Source: CAZZHG01 sp964653655
GTDB lineage: Bacteria > Bdellovibrionota > FAC87 > UBA2466
Direction: 5' to 3'
NCBI GenBank assembly: GCA_964653655.1
Contig: CAZZHG010000004.1
Location: 22,562-86,561 of the forward strand
Length of the DNA: 64,000 bases
Positions within the stretch are counted from its first letter, which is position 1; every line of letters begins with the position of its first letter. Positions 1 through 8,386 of the stretch are shown here, in pieces. A program made the position numbers and the translations under genes. The notes below the pieces were generated by a model. That model searched no databases, had not been told where the DNA came from, and worked only from the letters and a program-made list of their open reading frames with translations.

Positions 1-1
1 C

Positions 2-754
2 ATCCTTCCGTCGGAACTTTTCGAAGGCCATTACTTCTGCAAAGAAGAAAAGGACGAGTACTTCACCCGCGCCCACGCGCTCGAAGGCCATCCTTTCATC
101 GGGCAATTCCAGAAGCTCGCCGAAGTTCTCGGCGTCGTCATTCCGGTTTCCTTCTTCGAAAAGACCGGCCACGCCTATTACAACAGCGTCGCCATGGTGG
201 ACGCCGACGGGAAAGTGCTCGGCGTTTACCGTAAGAGCCACATTCCCGACGGCCCCGGTTACGAAGAGAAGTTCTATTTCCGTCCGGGCGACACGGGCTT
301 CAAGACTTGGAGCACGCGCTTCGGGAAAATCGGCGTCGGTATCTGCTGGGATCAGTGGTACCCGGAGTGCGCACGCGCAATGGCTCTTCAGGGAGCCGAC
401 ATGCTTCTCTATCCGACCGCCATCGGGTCGGAACCGGCTAATCCTTCTCTCAACACGAAGGACCGCTGGCAGCGCGCCATGATCGGCCACGCGGTCTCGA
501 ACGTGATTCCGGTCGTCGCTTCGAACCGGATCGGCCTAGAAGGCAACCAGCAGTTCTACGGGCACTCTTTCATCGCCGACGTTTCCGGAGACAAGCTCGC
601 CGAGCTCGGTGCGGACGAGGAGGGAATCGCGACGGCGACTCTCGATCTTCACGCCAACGATCTGGCGCGCGCGTCGTGGGGCTTTTTCCGCGATCGCCGG
701 CCGGATCTCTACGGCGCGCTTCTCACGGCCGACGGTAAAAACCCCGTAAAGTAA
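2..754 (+). CDS. aguB: N-carbamoylputrescine amidase, 5' truncated by window edge
   Basis: Nitrilase-superfamily enzyme that hydrolyses N-carbamoylputrescine to putrescine, CO2 and ammonia, the last step of the arginine decarboxylase route to polyamines. About 250 residues are visible and roughly 40 N-terminal residues are missing. All three catalytic residues can be read: Glu in SELFEG, Lys in YRKSHIPDG and the nucleophile Cys in VGICWDQWYPE. The ELFEGHYFC and KSHIPDGPGYEEKFYF stretches are typical of AguB rather than of other nitrilases. The agmatine deiminase partner (aguA) would be expected upstream, outside the window. The frame is open from the first full codon. Confidence 0.93.
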   Translation: MLPSELFEGHYFCKEEKDEYFTRAHALEGHPFIGQFQKLAEVLGVVIPVSFFEKTGHAYYNSVAMVDADGKVLGVYRKSHIPDGPGYEEKFYFRPGDTGFKTWSTRFGKIGVGICWDQWYPECARAMALQGADMLLYPTAIGSEPANPSLNTKDRWQRAMIGHAVSNVIPVVASNRIGLEGNQQFYGHSFIADVSGDKLAELGADEEGIATATLDLHANDLARASWGFFRDRRPDLYGALLTADGKNPVK

Positions 755-795
755 TAATTTCTTTAGAAAAAGTCGGAGTTTTCCGATGAGACTCC

Positions 796-3150
796 GTGCT
801 CGCCCCGACCCCGAAATCCGTGCGCTCGGCTCCCTGGTACAGCGCCCCAAGTCTGCCTGGCCGCCGGGCTTTTTGGCTTGGGTTCGCGGCGTTGGCTGGA
901 TGGGTTCTTCTATGCCTAACCTCGGCCGGGGACTGGCTCACCCGCTGGGAGACGAAATTCGATTTTCAGCTTCGCCAGGCCGTGGGTCTCGCTCCCCGCA
1001 TCCACCCGAAACTGAAAATCTTCAGCATCGATCAGCAAACCATGGGCTTTGCGGAAATGGACAACGTTCCGCTGGTCACCTGGACCACTTTGTTCAGGGC
1101 GATGGGGGAAACGAAACCGCGCGCGATTCTCACCGATGGACTCTTCGCCCTATTTCCCGCCGCGAACGCGAAGGCGGTTGAAACTTTCGAGTCCGACCGG
1201 CTCTACGGACCGCCGCTTTACGGCGGCATGGCCTGGTCGCAGACCGAGCGCGAAGGCAGACCGAGACTTCCCTCCGATTGCTGCGGATTCGAGGCTTCCT
1301 CGTGGCTCGCCCCCGGAGAGCGCCTCGAAGCAAAGACGGCTCCCCCGATGCGAAACGGTTTTCTTTACGGACCGAGTGCTCCGCTTCTGGATTCCTTCCA
1401 GCGTCTGGGTCACTTGGGCGTGCGCGAGGACGGATCTCTCGACTTGGTCCTGCGCCCCTCCAGCGAAACGCTCGTTCCTCATTGGTCCATTCAGTTCGCC
1501 GAGCCTCTGCAATGGAACGGCGGGAAGCTAGTCGCCGCCGGGAAGGAGATTCCCCAGGACGACAACGGCCATACCATGCCGAGCTATCCGAAACCGGAAG
1601 CCATGGCCGCCTCGCTGTCGAGTCTCGCGCCGTTACTGCAGAAAGCTCTGAAGAAGGAACCGCTCCCCGGTCTGAGTGAAGGCGACACCATCTTGCTCCT
1701 GAACCAAGCCTTCCCGGGTGACGTGCTTACCGTCGATAGCCCGGTCGGCAAGGTTCCCGCGATCTATGCCTCGATAGCGATGGTGAACGATACGCTCGTC
1801 GGAAAATGGATTCGGCCCGCCCGGCTAAGCTGGCTTTGGATCGGTCTCGCCTGTGCGGTCGGGGCGTGGCTCGGCTATTCCTACGGGCCGTTTCTGTTCG
1901 TGGCGACGCAAACCGCGGCCATGGGACTCATCGCTCTGACGGGCCTTCTCACTTTCTTCTTCCTGGGCCGGCTGAGCCCGTGGCTTCCCAGCGCCCTGGG
2001 CTGCGGCCTGTGCGGAACGGTGTTATTCGTCGTAAAGATCCGCGCGGAGAGAAGGCTCGCCCGGCACCTGAACGCGAGCCTGAAGGGCATGATTGCTCCG
2101 GACGCTCTCAAGGGGATTCTCGCTGACCCGACCACCCTCGACGTCACGCCTTCGAGCCAGCTCGTGACCGTCGTTCACCTCGACGTGGTGGGGTTTTCCC
2201 TTGGAGTGGAACGGGACTCTCCCGAGCAGGCCTTCCGTTTCTGGAAGGAGGAGCGCGGAATTCTCACCCCCATCGTTCATCAGCACGGGGGAGTGATCCT
2301 GAAAGCGAACGGCGATGGCTGCATAGCGCTCTTCGGCTACCAGTTTCGAAAGGAAACGAAACCCGATCCCAATCACGCGGAAGCCGCCATCCGCTGCGCC
2401 CTCGACATTCAGAGAAGCAAGCTCACTCAGAACGAGCGTCACTTCGCCCAAGGGTTGCCGCTTTACCCGCTGCGCATAGGCGTACACACGGACCGCGTTT
2501 TCGTCGGCGACGCCGGTACCGACGGCCGAATCGAGCTGACCCTTCTCGGCAACGGAGTTCATTTCGCCCAAAAGCTCATGGCGGCCTGCGAGCCCTACCG
2601 CATTCAGTTGGGGTCGAGCACGCGAGACAGACTTACGACGCTCGCCCACGAGATGAAGGGGCTTCACAAGAGATTCCTTCGCCTCGCCGAACAGGATGAG
2701 CTGCTGGATGCGTACGAGATCGACCCCTTCCACGAAACACCGGGGCGCCTCGAGCAGGGGCTCGATCAGTTCCGAAAGCGGGCGGCCCTCACCCGCCTCG
2801 AATCGAGATGGCCGGTGGAAGCCGAAGGCTGGATCTTCGCGGAGACCCAATGGGGCAAGGGAGAGATCGTGAATTTTTCCCGGGGCGGCCTCGCTCTACG
2901 CTTTCCGCAGTATTTCGGAGCGGGCGTTTCGTTTCAGCTTCGGCTCGATTCGGGCAACGGCAAGCTGGCCGAAGCCTGCCGCGAGATGGGACTACCTACG
3001 GTGACGGCGGAAGTGCGCTGGGGAAAACCCGACAAGGACGCCTACCTTCACGGCCTCGCCTTTAAGAACCTCACGCCAGAACAGCGGGAACAGCTCTTCA
3101 ACGCCATCCACACGCTGCACCTGGGGCAGCCGATTCCGAAAGCGGCCTAA
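796..3150 (+). CDS. CHASE2 sensor - class III nucleotide cyclase - PilZ fusion
   Basis: 784 residues, GTG start. Domain order: one N-terminal membrane segment (about 25-45), an extracytoplasmic CHASE2-like region (about 50-335) with the FSIDQQTMGF and LFRAMGETKPRAILTDGLF blocks, two or three membrane segments (about 345-415), a class III adenylate/guanylate cyclase domain (about 455-620) and a C-terminal PilZ domain (about 670-780). The cyclase metal-binding aspartates are visible in HLDVVGFS (near 461) and KANGDGCIALFGY (near 502). The PilZ part has an Arg-rich approach segment and the NFSRGGLAL motif near 692, which usually bind c-di-GMP. The design implies an envelope-sensing cyclase tuned by c-di-GMP. 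Whether the product is cAMP or cGMP cannot be read. Upstream spacing to aguB is 41 bases. Confidence 0.88.
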   Translation: MLAPTPKSVRSAPWYSAPSLPGRRAFWLGFAALAGWVLLCLTSAGDWLTRWETKFDFQLRQAVGLAPRIHPKLKIFSIDQQTMGFAEMDNVPLVTWTTLFRAMGETKPRAILTDGLFALFPAANAKAVETFESDRLYGPPLYGGMAWSQTEREGRPRLPSDCCGFEASSWLAPGERLEAKTAPPMRNGFLYGPSAPLLDSFQRLGHLGVREDGSLDLVLRPSSETLVPHWSIQFAEPLQWNGGKLVAAGKEIPQDDNGHTMPSYPKPEAMAASLSSLAPLLQKALKKEPLPGLSEGDTILLLNQAFPGDVLTVDSPVGKVPAIYASIAMVNDTLVGKWIRPARLSWLWIGLACAVGAWLGYSYGPFLFVATQTAAMGLIALTGLLTFFFLGRLSPWLPSALGCGLCGTVLFVVKIRAERRLARHLNASLKGMIAPDALKGILADPTTLDVTPSSQLVTVVHLDVVGFSLGVERDSPEQAFRFWKEERGILTPIVHQHGGVILKANGDGCIALFGYQFRKETKPDPNHAEAAIRCALDIQRSKLTQNERHFAQGLPLYPLRIGVHTDRVFVGDAGTDGRIELTLLGNGVHFAQKLMAACEPYRIQLGSSTRDRLTTLAHEMKGLHKRFLRLAEQDELLDAYEIDPFHETPGRLEQGLDQFRKRAALTRLESRWPVEAEGWIFAETQWGKGEIVNFSRGGLALRFPQYFGAGVSFQLRLDSGNGKLAEACREMGLPTVTAEVRWGKPDKDAYLHGLAFKNLTPEQREQLFNAIHTLHLGQPIPKAA

Positions 3151-3203
3151 CCAAAAGGTGCGGCCTCACTTTTGGCAGCCAGAAGTGAGGCCGCACCTTT
3201 TGG
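3151..3203. terminator. Perfect 21-bp inverted repeat filling a convergent gap
   Basis: Arms 3151-3171 and 3183-3203 are perfect reverse complements around an 11-base loop. The hairpin begins immediately after the stop of the cyclase gene and ends immediately before the stop of the opposing dus gene, so it can end transcription from both sides. The outer arm contains CCAAAAGGTG/CACCTTTTGG, which supplies a T-run on either strand. The core CAAAAGGTG...CACCTTTTG recurs at 11874-11896. Confidence 0.7.
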
Positions 3204-4286
3204 CTACGAGAAGCTGACGCGGGTACTGAGGCGGGTGGGATACGTTTCGGCGTGGGCGGCGATTACCGCGCGCACGTCGGCGAGCTTGTCGCCCTTCATG
3301 CACTTTTTCCAGAAGCTGTGGCCGAAGGGGAGCCAGCGGCTTCCCACTCCGACGAAAAAGCGGAGGCGCTTGAGACTCATCGCCTCGTCTCCACCGCCGT
3401 ACTGATCGAGCAAATCGCACAGACTGAGTACCGCGCGGAAGTACTCCCTTCCTTCTTCCTCGGGAGTCTCGGGCGGCTTTTCGCCTTCCCTTCCCCACGG
3501 GGCCTCGTCGGAGCCGAGCTTGTGGGAAATCTGCCAGAGGATCCACGGCCGCGCGGTCGCCGCACGCGCGATCATCGCTCCGTCCGCGCCGAACTCCCGT
3601 ACCACCTTCAGCGCATCGTCGGCGGTTTGAATGTCACCGTTGCCCACGACGGGAATTCTCCTGGTTCGCGCCACTTCCCCCACCACCGCCCAGTTGGCCT
3701 CGCCGTGGTGCTTGCTGCCTTTCGGGCGAGCGTGAATCGTCATCCAATCGGCGCCGGCGTCTTCAAGGGCGGAGGTGAAATCCTTCAGATAGCTCGGATC
3801 GTCGGACTCACCCGGGCTCGAGCGCATCTTCACGCTGACCGGAACCGGAGAGTGCCGCTTGGTCACACCCACCACTTCCGCCGCGTACTTGCGGTCACCC
3901 ATGAGAAGCACTCCCCAGTTATGGCGGAGCGAGTGGGTCACCGGGCAGCCCATATTGATATCGATTCCCCAGGGGTCGAGCGCCATGAGCTTTTCGATGC
4001 TGGGAGCAATGAACTTTTCCTCGTTGCCGAGAAGCTGCGGGATGAAGGGCTTTTCCCCTCCCCAGGCGACCTTCAGGCTGTCGGCGGATTCGAGCTTTTC
4101 CTGGGGCAGAAGCCGCGAGGAAAGCATCTCGGTGAACACCAAAGGCTTGAGATTACGGGGAGTATAGAGGCGGATTAATTCGCGAAAAGCGACGTGACTC
4201 AGGCCCACCATGGGGGCGACAAGGAACGGGAAGTCGATTCCGAGCTTATTGAGGCGGGTTTGCAGCACGCGGACAAGGTGCCACAA
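3204..4286 (-). CDS. tRNA-dihydrouridine synthase family protein
   Basis: FMN-dependent reductase of uridines in tRNA. The TIM barrel begins with FLVAPMVGLSHVAFRELI and carries the catalytic cysteine in INMGCPVTHSL (C114), VSVKMRS with the phosphate-binding Lys, and GNGDIQTADDAL plus DGAMIARAATARPWI for FMN phosphate binding. Its 360 residues are slightly longer than the usual 310-345. The subfamily (DusA, B or C) is not clear. The start is uncertain: the longest frame uses TTG, a GTG lies six codons in, and neither has a Shine-Dalgarno site. A palindromic repeat element lies only 14 bases upstream, so the original 5' end may have been disturbed. Confidence 0.88.
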   Translation of the reverse strand: MWHLVRVLQTRLNKLGIDFPFLVAPMVGLSHVAFRELIRLYTPRNLKPLVFTEMLSSRLLPQEKLESADSLKVAWGGEKPFIPQLLGNEEKFIAPSIEKLMALDPWGIDINMGCPVTHSLRHNWGVLLMGDRKYAAEVVGVTKRHSPVPVSVKMRSSPGESDDPSYLKDFTSALEDAGADWMTIHARPKGSKHHGEANWAVVGEVARTRRIPVVGNGDIQTADDALKVVREFGADGAMIARAATARPWILWQISHKLGSDEAPWGREGEKPPETPEEEGREYFRAVLSLCDLLDQYGGGDEAMSLKRLRFFVGVGSRWLPFGHSFWKKCMKGDKLADVRAVIAAHAETYPTRLSTRVSFS

Positions 4287-4300
4287 AAGGCGGGGGAAAT

Positions 4301-4394
4301 CTAAGAATGAGATCGAGAATGGGTCTTAGAATGAGTGAAAAGGCAGGGATCGCCCCTCACTCATTCTAAGACCCATTCTCGATCTCGTTCTAAG
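4301..4394. repeat. Period-6 inverted repeat element, copy A
   Basis: Arms of 37 bases (4301-4337 and 4358-4394) match in 35 of 37 positions as reverse complements and are separated by 20 bases. Each arm is built from 12-base units of the form CTCATTCTNNGA, so the sequence has a 6/12-base periodicity. It lies between the stop of the epimerase gene (2 bases away) and the start of dus. The same unit sequence occurs in the element at 13135-13237. A transcript of either strand would form a long hairpin. Confidence 0.85.
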
Positions 4395-4396
4395 TT

Positions 4397-5458
4397 TTAG
4401 GCGGCTTTTTTCTTGCGCGACGACAGGCCTTCTACGATTTCTTTGAGGATGTTCGGGAGGCTCATGCCGAGCTTGAAGCTCGGGTAGTGCTTCGCGAACC
4501 TAGCCATGTCCGAGTAGTAGCAGATGTGGTCGCCCTTGCGCGCCTGATCTACATACGTCGTGTTCACCTTGATGCCGAACTCCGACTTCAGGCTGTTCAC
4601 GATTTCGAGAAGGGACGCACTGTTGGCGAAACCGCCGCCGAGGTTGTAAACCTCACCCGGCCGCGGATTTTTGCGGAATAGCTCACAGGCTTGCAGAACG
4701 TCCGACGAGTGAATCTGGTCGCGGACCTGCTTACCTTTGTATCCGAAGATGTTGTACGTCTTGCCCTCGATGCCGCACAGAACGAGGTAATTGAGAAACC
4801 CGTGCAGCTCGACGCCGGCGTGACGCGAGCCCGTGAGGCAGCCTCCGCGAAGGACGCCGATATTCAAGTTGAAGTAACGGCCGTACTCCTGACAGAGCAC
4901 GTCGGCCGCGAGCTTCGAAGCGCCGAACAGCGAGTGCAGGCAACGGTCGACGGACAAAGTCTCGTCGATGCCGTGACCCTTCAGCTTCCCCTTGTACTCA
5001 TAGCGGGTCGCCGTCTCGTCCATGGGGAGGAAGTTGGGAGCGTCCCCGTAGACTTTGTTCGTGCTCATGAAAACGAACACCGCTTGAGGCGCGAACTGCC
5101 GAGTCGCCTCAAGCAGGTTCAGTGTGGCCATGGCGTTCACCTCGAAATCGGTGAACGGTTCCCGAGCCGCCCAATCGTGGGAAGGCTGGCTGGCCGCATG
5201 GAGAATGAATTCCGGTTGATACTCCTTGAACAGGCGGAAAACCTGTTCGCGATCGCGAATATCAAAGGCCTCGTGCTTGTAATTGGAGAAACTCTTGAGC
5301 AAGTCCTCGCGGGTCTTCGTGGTATCTCCACCGGGCCCGAAGAAATACTTACGCAAATTGTTGTCGATGCCGCGGACTTCGTTTTCCCGCCGCGACGCAT
5401 AGTGGATGACGGCTTCAGAGCCGATCAGACCGCAACTTCCCGTGATTAGGACTCGCAT
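4397..5458 (-). CDS. NAD-dependent epimerase, CDP-tyvelose/paratose 2-epimerase-like
   Basis: 353 residues of the extended short-chain dehydrogenase fold. The NAD-binding GSCGLIGSE lies at 7-15, and MSTNKVYGD (about 131-139) with GKQVRDQIHSSDV resembles CDP-tyvelose 2-epimerases. The usual YxxxK catalytic pair reads FGASK: Phe178 replaces Tyr, while Lys182 is kept. Other SDR features are intact, so the protein may use an atypical acid/base residue or may have lost activity. The ATG is preceded by GAAGGAGAACC, a good ribosome site. The role is probably sugar-nucleotide supply for surface polysaccharide. Confidence 0.82.
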   Translation of the reverse strand: MRVLITGSCGLIGSEAVIHYASRRENEVRGIDNNLRKYFFGPGGDTTKTREDLLKSFSNYKHEAFDIRDREQVFRLFKEYQPEFILHAASQPSHDWAAREPFTDFEVNAMATLNLLEATRQFAPQAVFVFMSTNKVYGDAPNFLPMDETATRYEYKGKLKGHGIDETLSVDRCLHSLFGASKLAADVLCQEYGRYFNLNIGVLRGGCLTGSRHAGVELHGFLNYLVLCGIEGKTYNIFGYKGKQVRDQIHSSDVLQACELFRKNPRPGEVYNLGGGFANSASLLEIVNSLKSEFGIKVNTTYVDQARKGDHICYYSDMARFAKHYPSFKLGMSLPNILKEIVEGLSSRKKKAA

Positions 5459-5529
5459 GGTTCTCCTTCGCTACTGACTTATCGGCGGATCGCGGAGAAC
5501 TGTTGAGCGATTGTGTGAAACCGGCGCGC

Positions 5530-5572
5530 AAAACAAAAAAAAGCCCGGACTGGAACTAAATCCAGCCCGGGC
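5530..5572 (-). terminator. Rho-independent terminator for the Thr/Lys-rich lipoprotein gene
   Basis: Read on the minus strand, a 12-bp stem with one mismatch (5572-5561 against 5554-5543) and a 6-base loop is followed by a run of eight T residues and further T-rich sequence. It lies 24 bases after the stop of the lipoprotein gene. Confidence 0.85.
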
Positions 5573-5596
5573 AATGCATCAAAACCCGAAGGGACG

Positions 5597-5854
5597 TTAC
5601 TCCGTCTTCTTCTTCGTGGTCTTCTTGGCGGTCTTCTTGGTCTTCTTCGTGCCGTCCGCCTTCGTCGTCGTGGCCGTGTCCGTCGTCGTCTTCTCTTCCG
5701 TCACAACCGGATCCGTCTTGGTATCGGTCGTGGTGGTGGTGTCCGCGGTCGTCGTCGCCGGAGTGGTGGTCTCGGACGTCGTCGTGGTGGTCTCGGAACC
5801 GGAGCAAGCGGACAGTACGAACAGGGCCACGAGGGCCATTGCGAAGTGTTTCAT
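5597..5854 (-). CDS. Small Thr-rich lipoprotein with lysine-rich tail
   Basis: 85 residues. The signal peptide ends in the lipobox LSAC, so a lipid-anchored protein is expected with Cys18 at the N-terminus. The rest is almost wholly low-complexity: Thr with Ser, Glu, Asp, Ala and Pro up to about residue 60, then a cationic tail of Lys and Thr/Ala (KKTKKTAKKTTKKK). The start has an excellent ribosome site (AAGGAG, nine bases before ATG) and the gene has its own terminator, so it is a real, probably well-expressed monocistron. A disordered tether that binds an anionic polymer such as DNA, LPS or peptidoglycan is plausible but inferred only from composition. Confidence 0.82.
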   Translation of the reverse strand: MKHFAMALVALFVLSACSGSETTTTTSETTTPATTTADTTTTTDTKTDPVVTEEKTTTDTATTTKADGTKKTKKTAKKTTKKKTE

Positions 5855-5929
5855 TGAAGTAAGATCTCCTTAATCAGTTATTACCCAAACCCGCCCAGCC
5901 TATGCAGGGAATTCTCAAATTTCAACGGA

Positions 5930-6916
5930 TTAGCTCAGAAATTTGAACCAATCCCGAGTGGCTTCGGCGATGGAATCGGGCGTCCACAGAGGGGCGTCCC
6001 GCCAGTGATCGATTTGCTTGAGAAGCTCGCAGACGCCTTCGTCGAAGGAAACCTTCGGCTCCCAGCCGAGCCGTTCCCGGATTCTCGCGATGTCGGCGAA
6101 GGTACAGTCGGGCTCGCCAGGGCGTTTTGGGATGTGAGTTACCTCTCCCCCCAAAAGTTCCACCAGGCGATTCACGGAGTAAGTTCCTCCGCTTCCCACA
6201 TTGAACACCTCGCCGGAAAGTTTCGAGTCCGCGGCCAGCATCAGCGCATCCACCACGTCGGAGACGAACGTGAAATCTCGGGTCTGGGTGCCGTCTCCGA
6301 CGACAGTTAGAGGTTTGCCGTGCAGCTTTTGTGACAGGAAAACTCCGAAGACCGCGCCGTAGGTTCCCGAGGTACGGGCGCGCGGCCCGTATACGTTGAA
6401 GAACCGAAGCGAAAGCGACGGCAACCCGTAAACTTTTTCCCAGTGGAGCACGAGGCACTCGCCGAGGTATTTCGAGAGCGCGTACGGATACTCGGGGGCG
6501 ATCGCTTCCGACTCCGGCGTGGGATAGCGCCCGGGAATTCCGTAACAGGAAGAAGATGCCGCATAGACGAAGCGCTGGACCCCATTGTGACGCGAAGCTT
6601 CCAATACATTCAGTGTCCCGTCCACGTTCGAGCGGTGGTAGAGCACCGGCATTTGAATGGAAGGAACGATGTCGGCCCGGGCGGCGAGATGGAAGACGCG
6701 CTCGACCCCTTCGAAATGGGGGCGAATGGCTTCAGCGTCGGCGACATCCGCCCTGACGAACGTAACCCTCGGATTGCCTTGATGAGCGGCGATATTGACG
6801 AGCCGTCCCACGGACAAATCGTCGATTACGACGACTTCATCCCCCCGCCGCACGCAAGCGTCGACGAGGTGGCTTCCGATGAACCCGGCCCCGCCTGTAA
6901 TGAGTACCTTTCCCAT
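5930..6916 (-). CDS. UDP-sugar 4-epimerase-like NAD-dependent epimerase
   Basis: 328 residues, extended SDR family. GGAGFIGSH (8-16) binds NAD, SSSCYG (about 121-126) supplies the Ser, and Y145-A-L-S-K149 is the intact catalytic pair. The sequence LRFFNVYGPRARTSGTYGAVFGVF and GDGTQTRDFTFVSDVV are typical of GalE/WbpP-type UDP-glucose or UDP-GlcNAc 4-epimerases. It has ATG without a clear Shine-Dalgarno sequence and lies divergent from the secreted protein gene across 68 bases. The substrate is not decidable from sequence. It probably provides galactose- or GalNAc-type donors for the polysaccharide genes further along. Confidence 0.85.
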   Translation of the reverse strand: MGKVLITGGAGFIGSHLVDACVRRGDEVVVIDDLSVGRLVNIAAHQGNPRVTFVRADVADAEAIRPHFEGVERVFHLAARADIVPSIQMPVLYHRSNVDGTLNVLEASRHNGVQRFVYAASSSCYGIPGRYPTPESEAIAPEYPYALSKYLGECLVLHWEKVYGLPSLSLRFFNVYGPRARTSGTYGAVFGVFLSQKLHGKPLTVVGDGTQTRDFTFVSDVVDALMLAADSKLSGEVFNVGSGGTYSVNRLVELLGGEVTHIPKRPGEPDCTFADIARIRERLGWEPKVSFDEGVCELLKQIDHWRDAPLWTPDSIAEATRDWFKFLS

Positions 6917-6984
6917 GGTGGCAGAAAGTATCCCCCGCTCTCTTCCGAAAGGAAACCGCTGGAAATGCCGATAAGTCCGATAAG

Positions 6985-8385
6985 ATGAAGCACTTTGCCG
7001 TTCTGAGTTTAGGTCTGGCTCTCTGCACCGCCCAAGCCGGGGAAGAGCCGAAAAAGAAAACCCCCTGCCCGACTCCGTTGAAGGGTCCGGTCTGGCTCCA
7101 GGATTTCACGGATGTCCAGAAGACCGAGCTTCACCTGAAGTGGAAAACCAACGAGGAAGACGACAACGTCGAGTACCGCATCGAGGGCAAGTACCACGAG
7201 CCGCTCGACACGAGCCGCACCTACAGCCGCTACAAACACGTAAGTGAGATCGACGCGAAGGAAAACTGGGTTTGCGGTAAGGATCTGGTTCCGGTGTTCA
7301 AGTCCATCGCGGGAACCGTGGAATCCGACATGGAATGGCGGTCGGAGACAGTCGACACGAAGGAAACCTACGAAGGGGAGAACCACTTCGAGATCAAAGC
7401 ACCCGACGATTACCGCCACGTACGGCACGAGTCCGAGCGCAAGATCGAAGTGCGTAACGAGATTCTGACGAGAGACTACGAGGAAGAGACCGACTGGAAG
7501 CAGGTATGGGAAAAGGACGGCACTCCGGTCATCAAGGGAACCGTCACCGAGAAGTCGACGGAAAAATCCCAGCTCGCCGGCGAAACGCGCCAGCTGGCGA
7601 GCCCCATCCTCGTCCCCGGCTTCGACGCGGCCCCTCTCGCGTCGGGCATACAGCTCGTTATCGAGAAGGAAGCGAAAGGAAAGCTGAACGGACCCATCGA
7701 TCCCGTTTCCATCAAGACGAAGCAGACCGTGAAGCAGATCAAGGACGAAAAGGTCGTTCAGACGAAAGAGATTCAGATCGATTCGAACAGCGAGTACAAG
7801 TACGACCCGAAGGGAAAGAAATACGACTTCGTGACTATGTCGGAGCTGTACGACGAGAAATCCGTAAGTGCTGAAGCGGGAGTGAAGGTGCACTACGCTC
7901 GCCTCGACACCTGGAACAATCCGGAGAAGCCGCCCGTAAAGAGCTCCTTCTGGAAGGAAACCTACCGCAAGACTAAGTTCGGAGGCTCGGCGGAGATCAT
8001 CTTGAACTCAGACGGCCACGGCTTCATGCCGAAGGTGGGCGGCCTGCAGGCGAAGGAAGGCACCTACAGCCGTATCACCGACTACAACTCCAGCGGCCGG
8101 ATCACCCGCTTTCTGGTGATGTACTTCCCGAAGGGAGAGAAGCAGAACAAGACGGTGATGGATCTCCACTTCACCGAGATGGGCCAGCTCCGGGAATTCA
8201 CCGTGCTGGACGACGAGATAAACTCGAAGGAAAACCCGATGCAGAATCCGGCGGCGCTTTTTGCGCTGCAGAACCGGGTGAACGAGCTGAAGGTGATCGA
8301 AAGCTTCGCGTCCCTCAAGGCGCTGCCCGAGCGCAAGAACCGCGACGCGGACTACCCCGTCATCTATCAGCCGCTGACCGAATAG
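6985..8385 (+). CDS. Exported protein of unknown function
   Basis: 466 residues with a cleavable signal peptide (MKHFAVLSLGLALCTAQA, cut before GEEPKK). The mature protein is rich in Lys, Glu, Asp and Thr, with long alternating polar/hydrophobic stretches suggesting a beta-rich soluble periplasmic or secreted protein. No membrane segments, repeats or known catalytic motifs are seen. Two Cys residues (in KTPCPTP and NWVCGKDLV) could form a disulfide. It ends one base before the stop of the convergent molybdenum hydroxylase gene. I do not recognise the family. Confidence 0.8.
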   Translation: MKHFAVLSLGLALCTAQAGEEPKKKTPCPTPLKGPVWLQDFTDVQKTELHLKWKTNEEDDNVEYRIEGKYHEPLDTSRTYSRYKHVSEIDAKENWVCGKDLVPVFKSIAGTVESDMEWRSETVDTKETYEGENHFEIKAPDDYRHVRHESERKIEVRNEILTRDYEEETDWKQVWEKDGTPVIKGTVTEKSTEKSQLAGETRQLASPILVPGFDAAPLASGIQLVIEKEAKGKLNGPIDPVSIKTKQTVKQIKDEKVVQTKEIQIDSNSEYKYDPKGKKYDFVTMSELYDEKSVSAEAGVKVHYARLDTWNNPEKPPVKSSFWKETYRKTKFGGSAEIILNSDGHGFMPKVGGLQAKEGTYSRITDYNSSGRITRFLVMYFPKGEKQNKTVMDLHFTEMGQLREFTVLDDEINSKENPMQNPAALFALQNRVNELKVIESFASLKALPERKNRDADYPVIYQPLTE

Positions 8386-8386
8386 C

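Noticed and set aside
536..850. Long minus-strand frame across the end of aguB
   Set aside because: It is an antisense shadow of a strongly supported gene and has Arg-rich composition without any motif.
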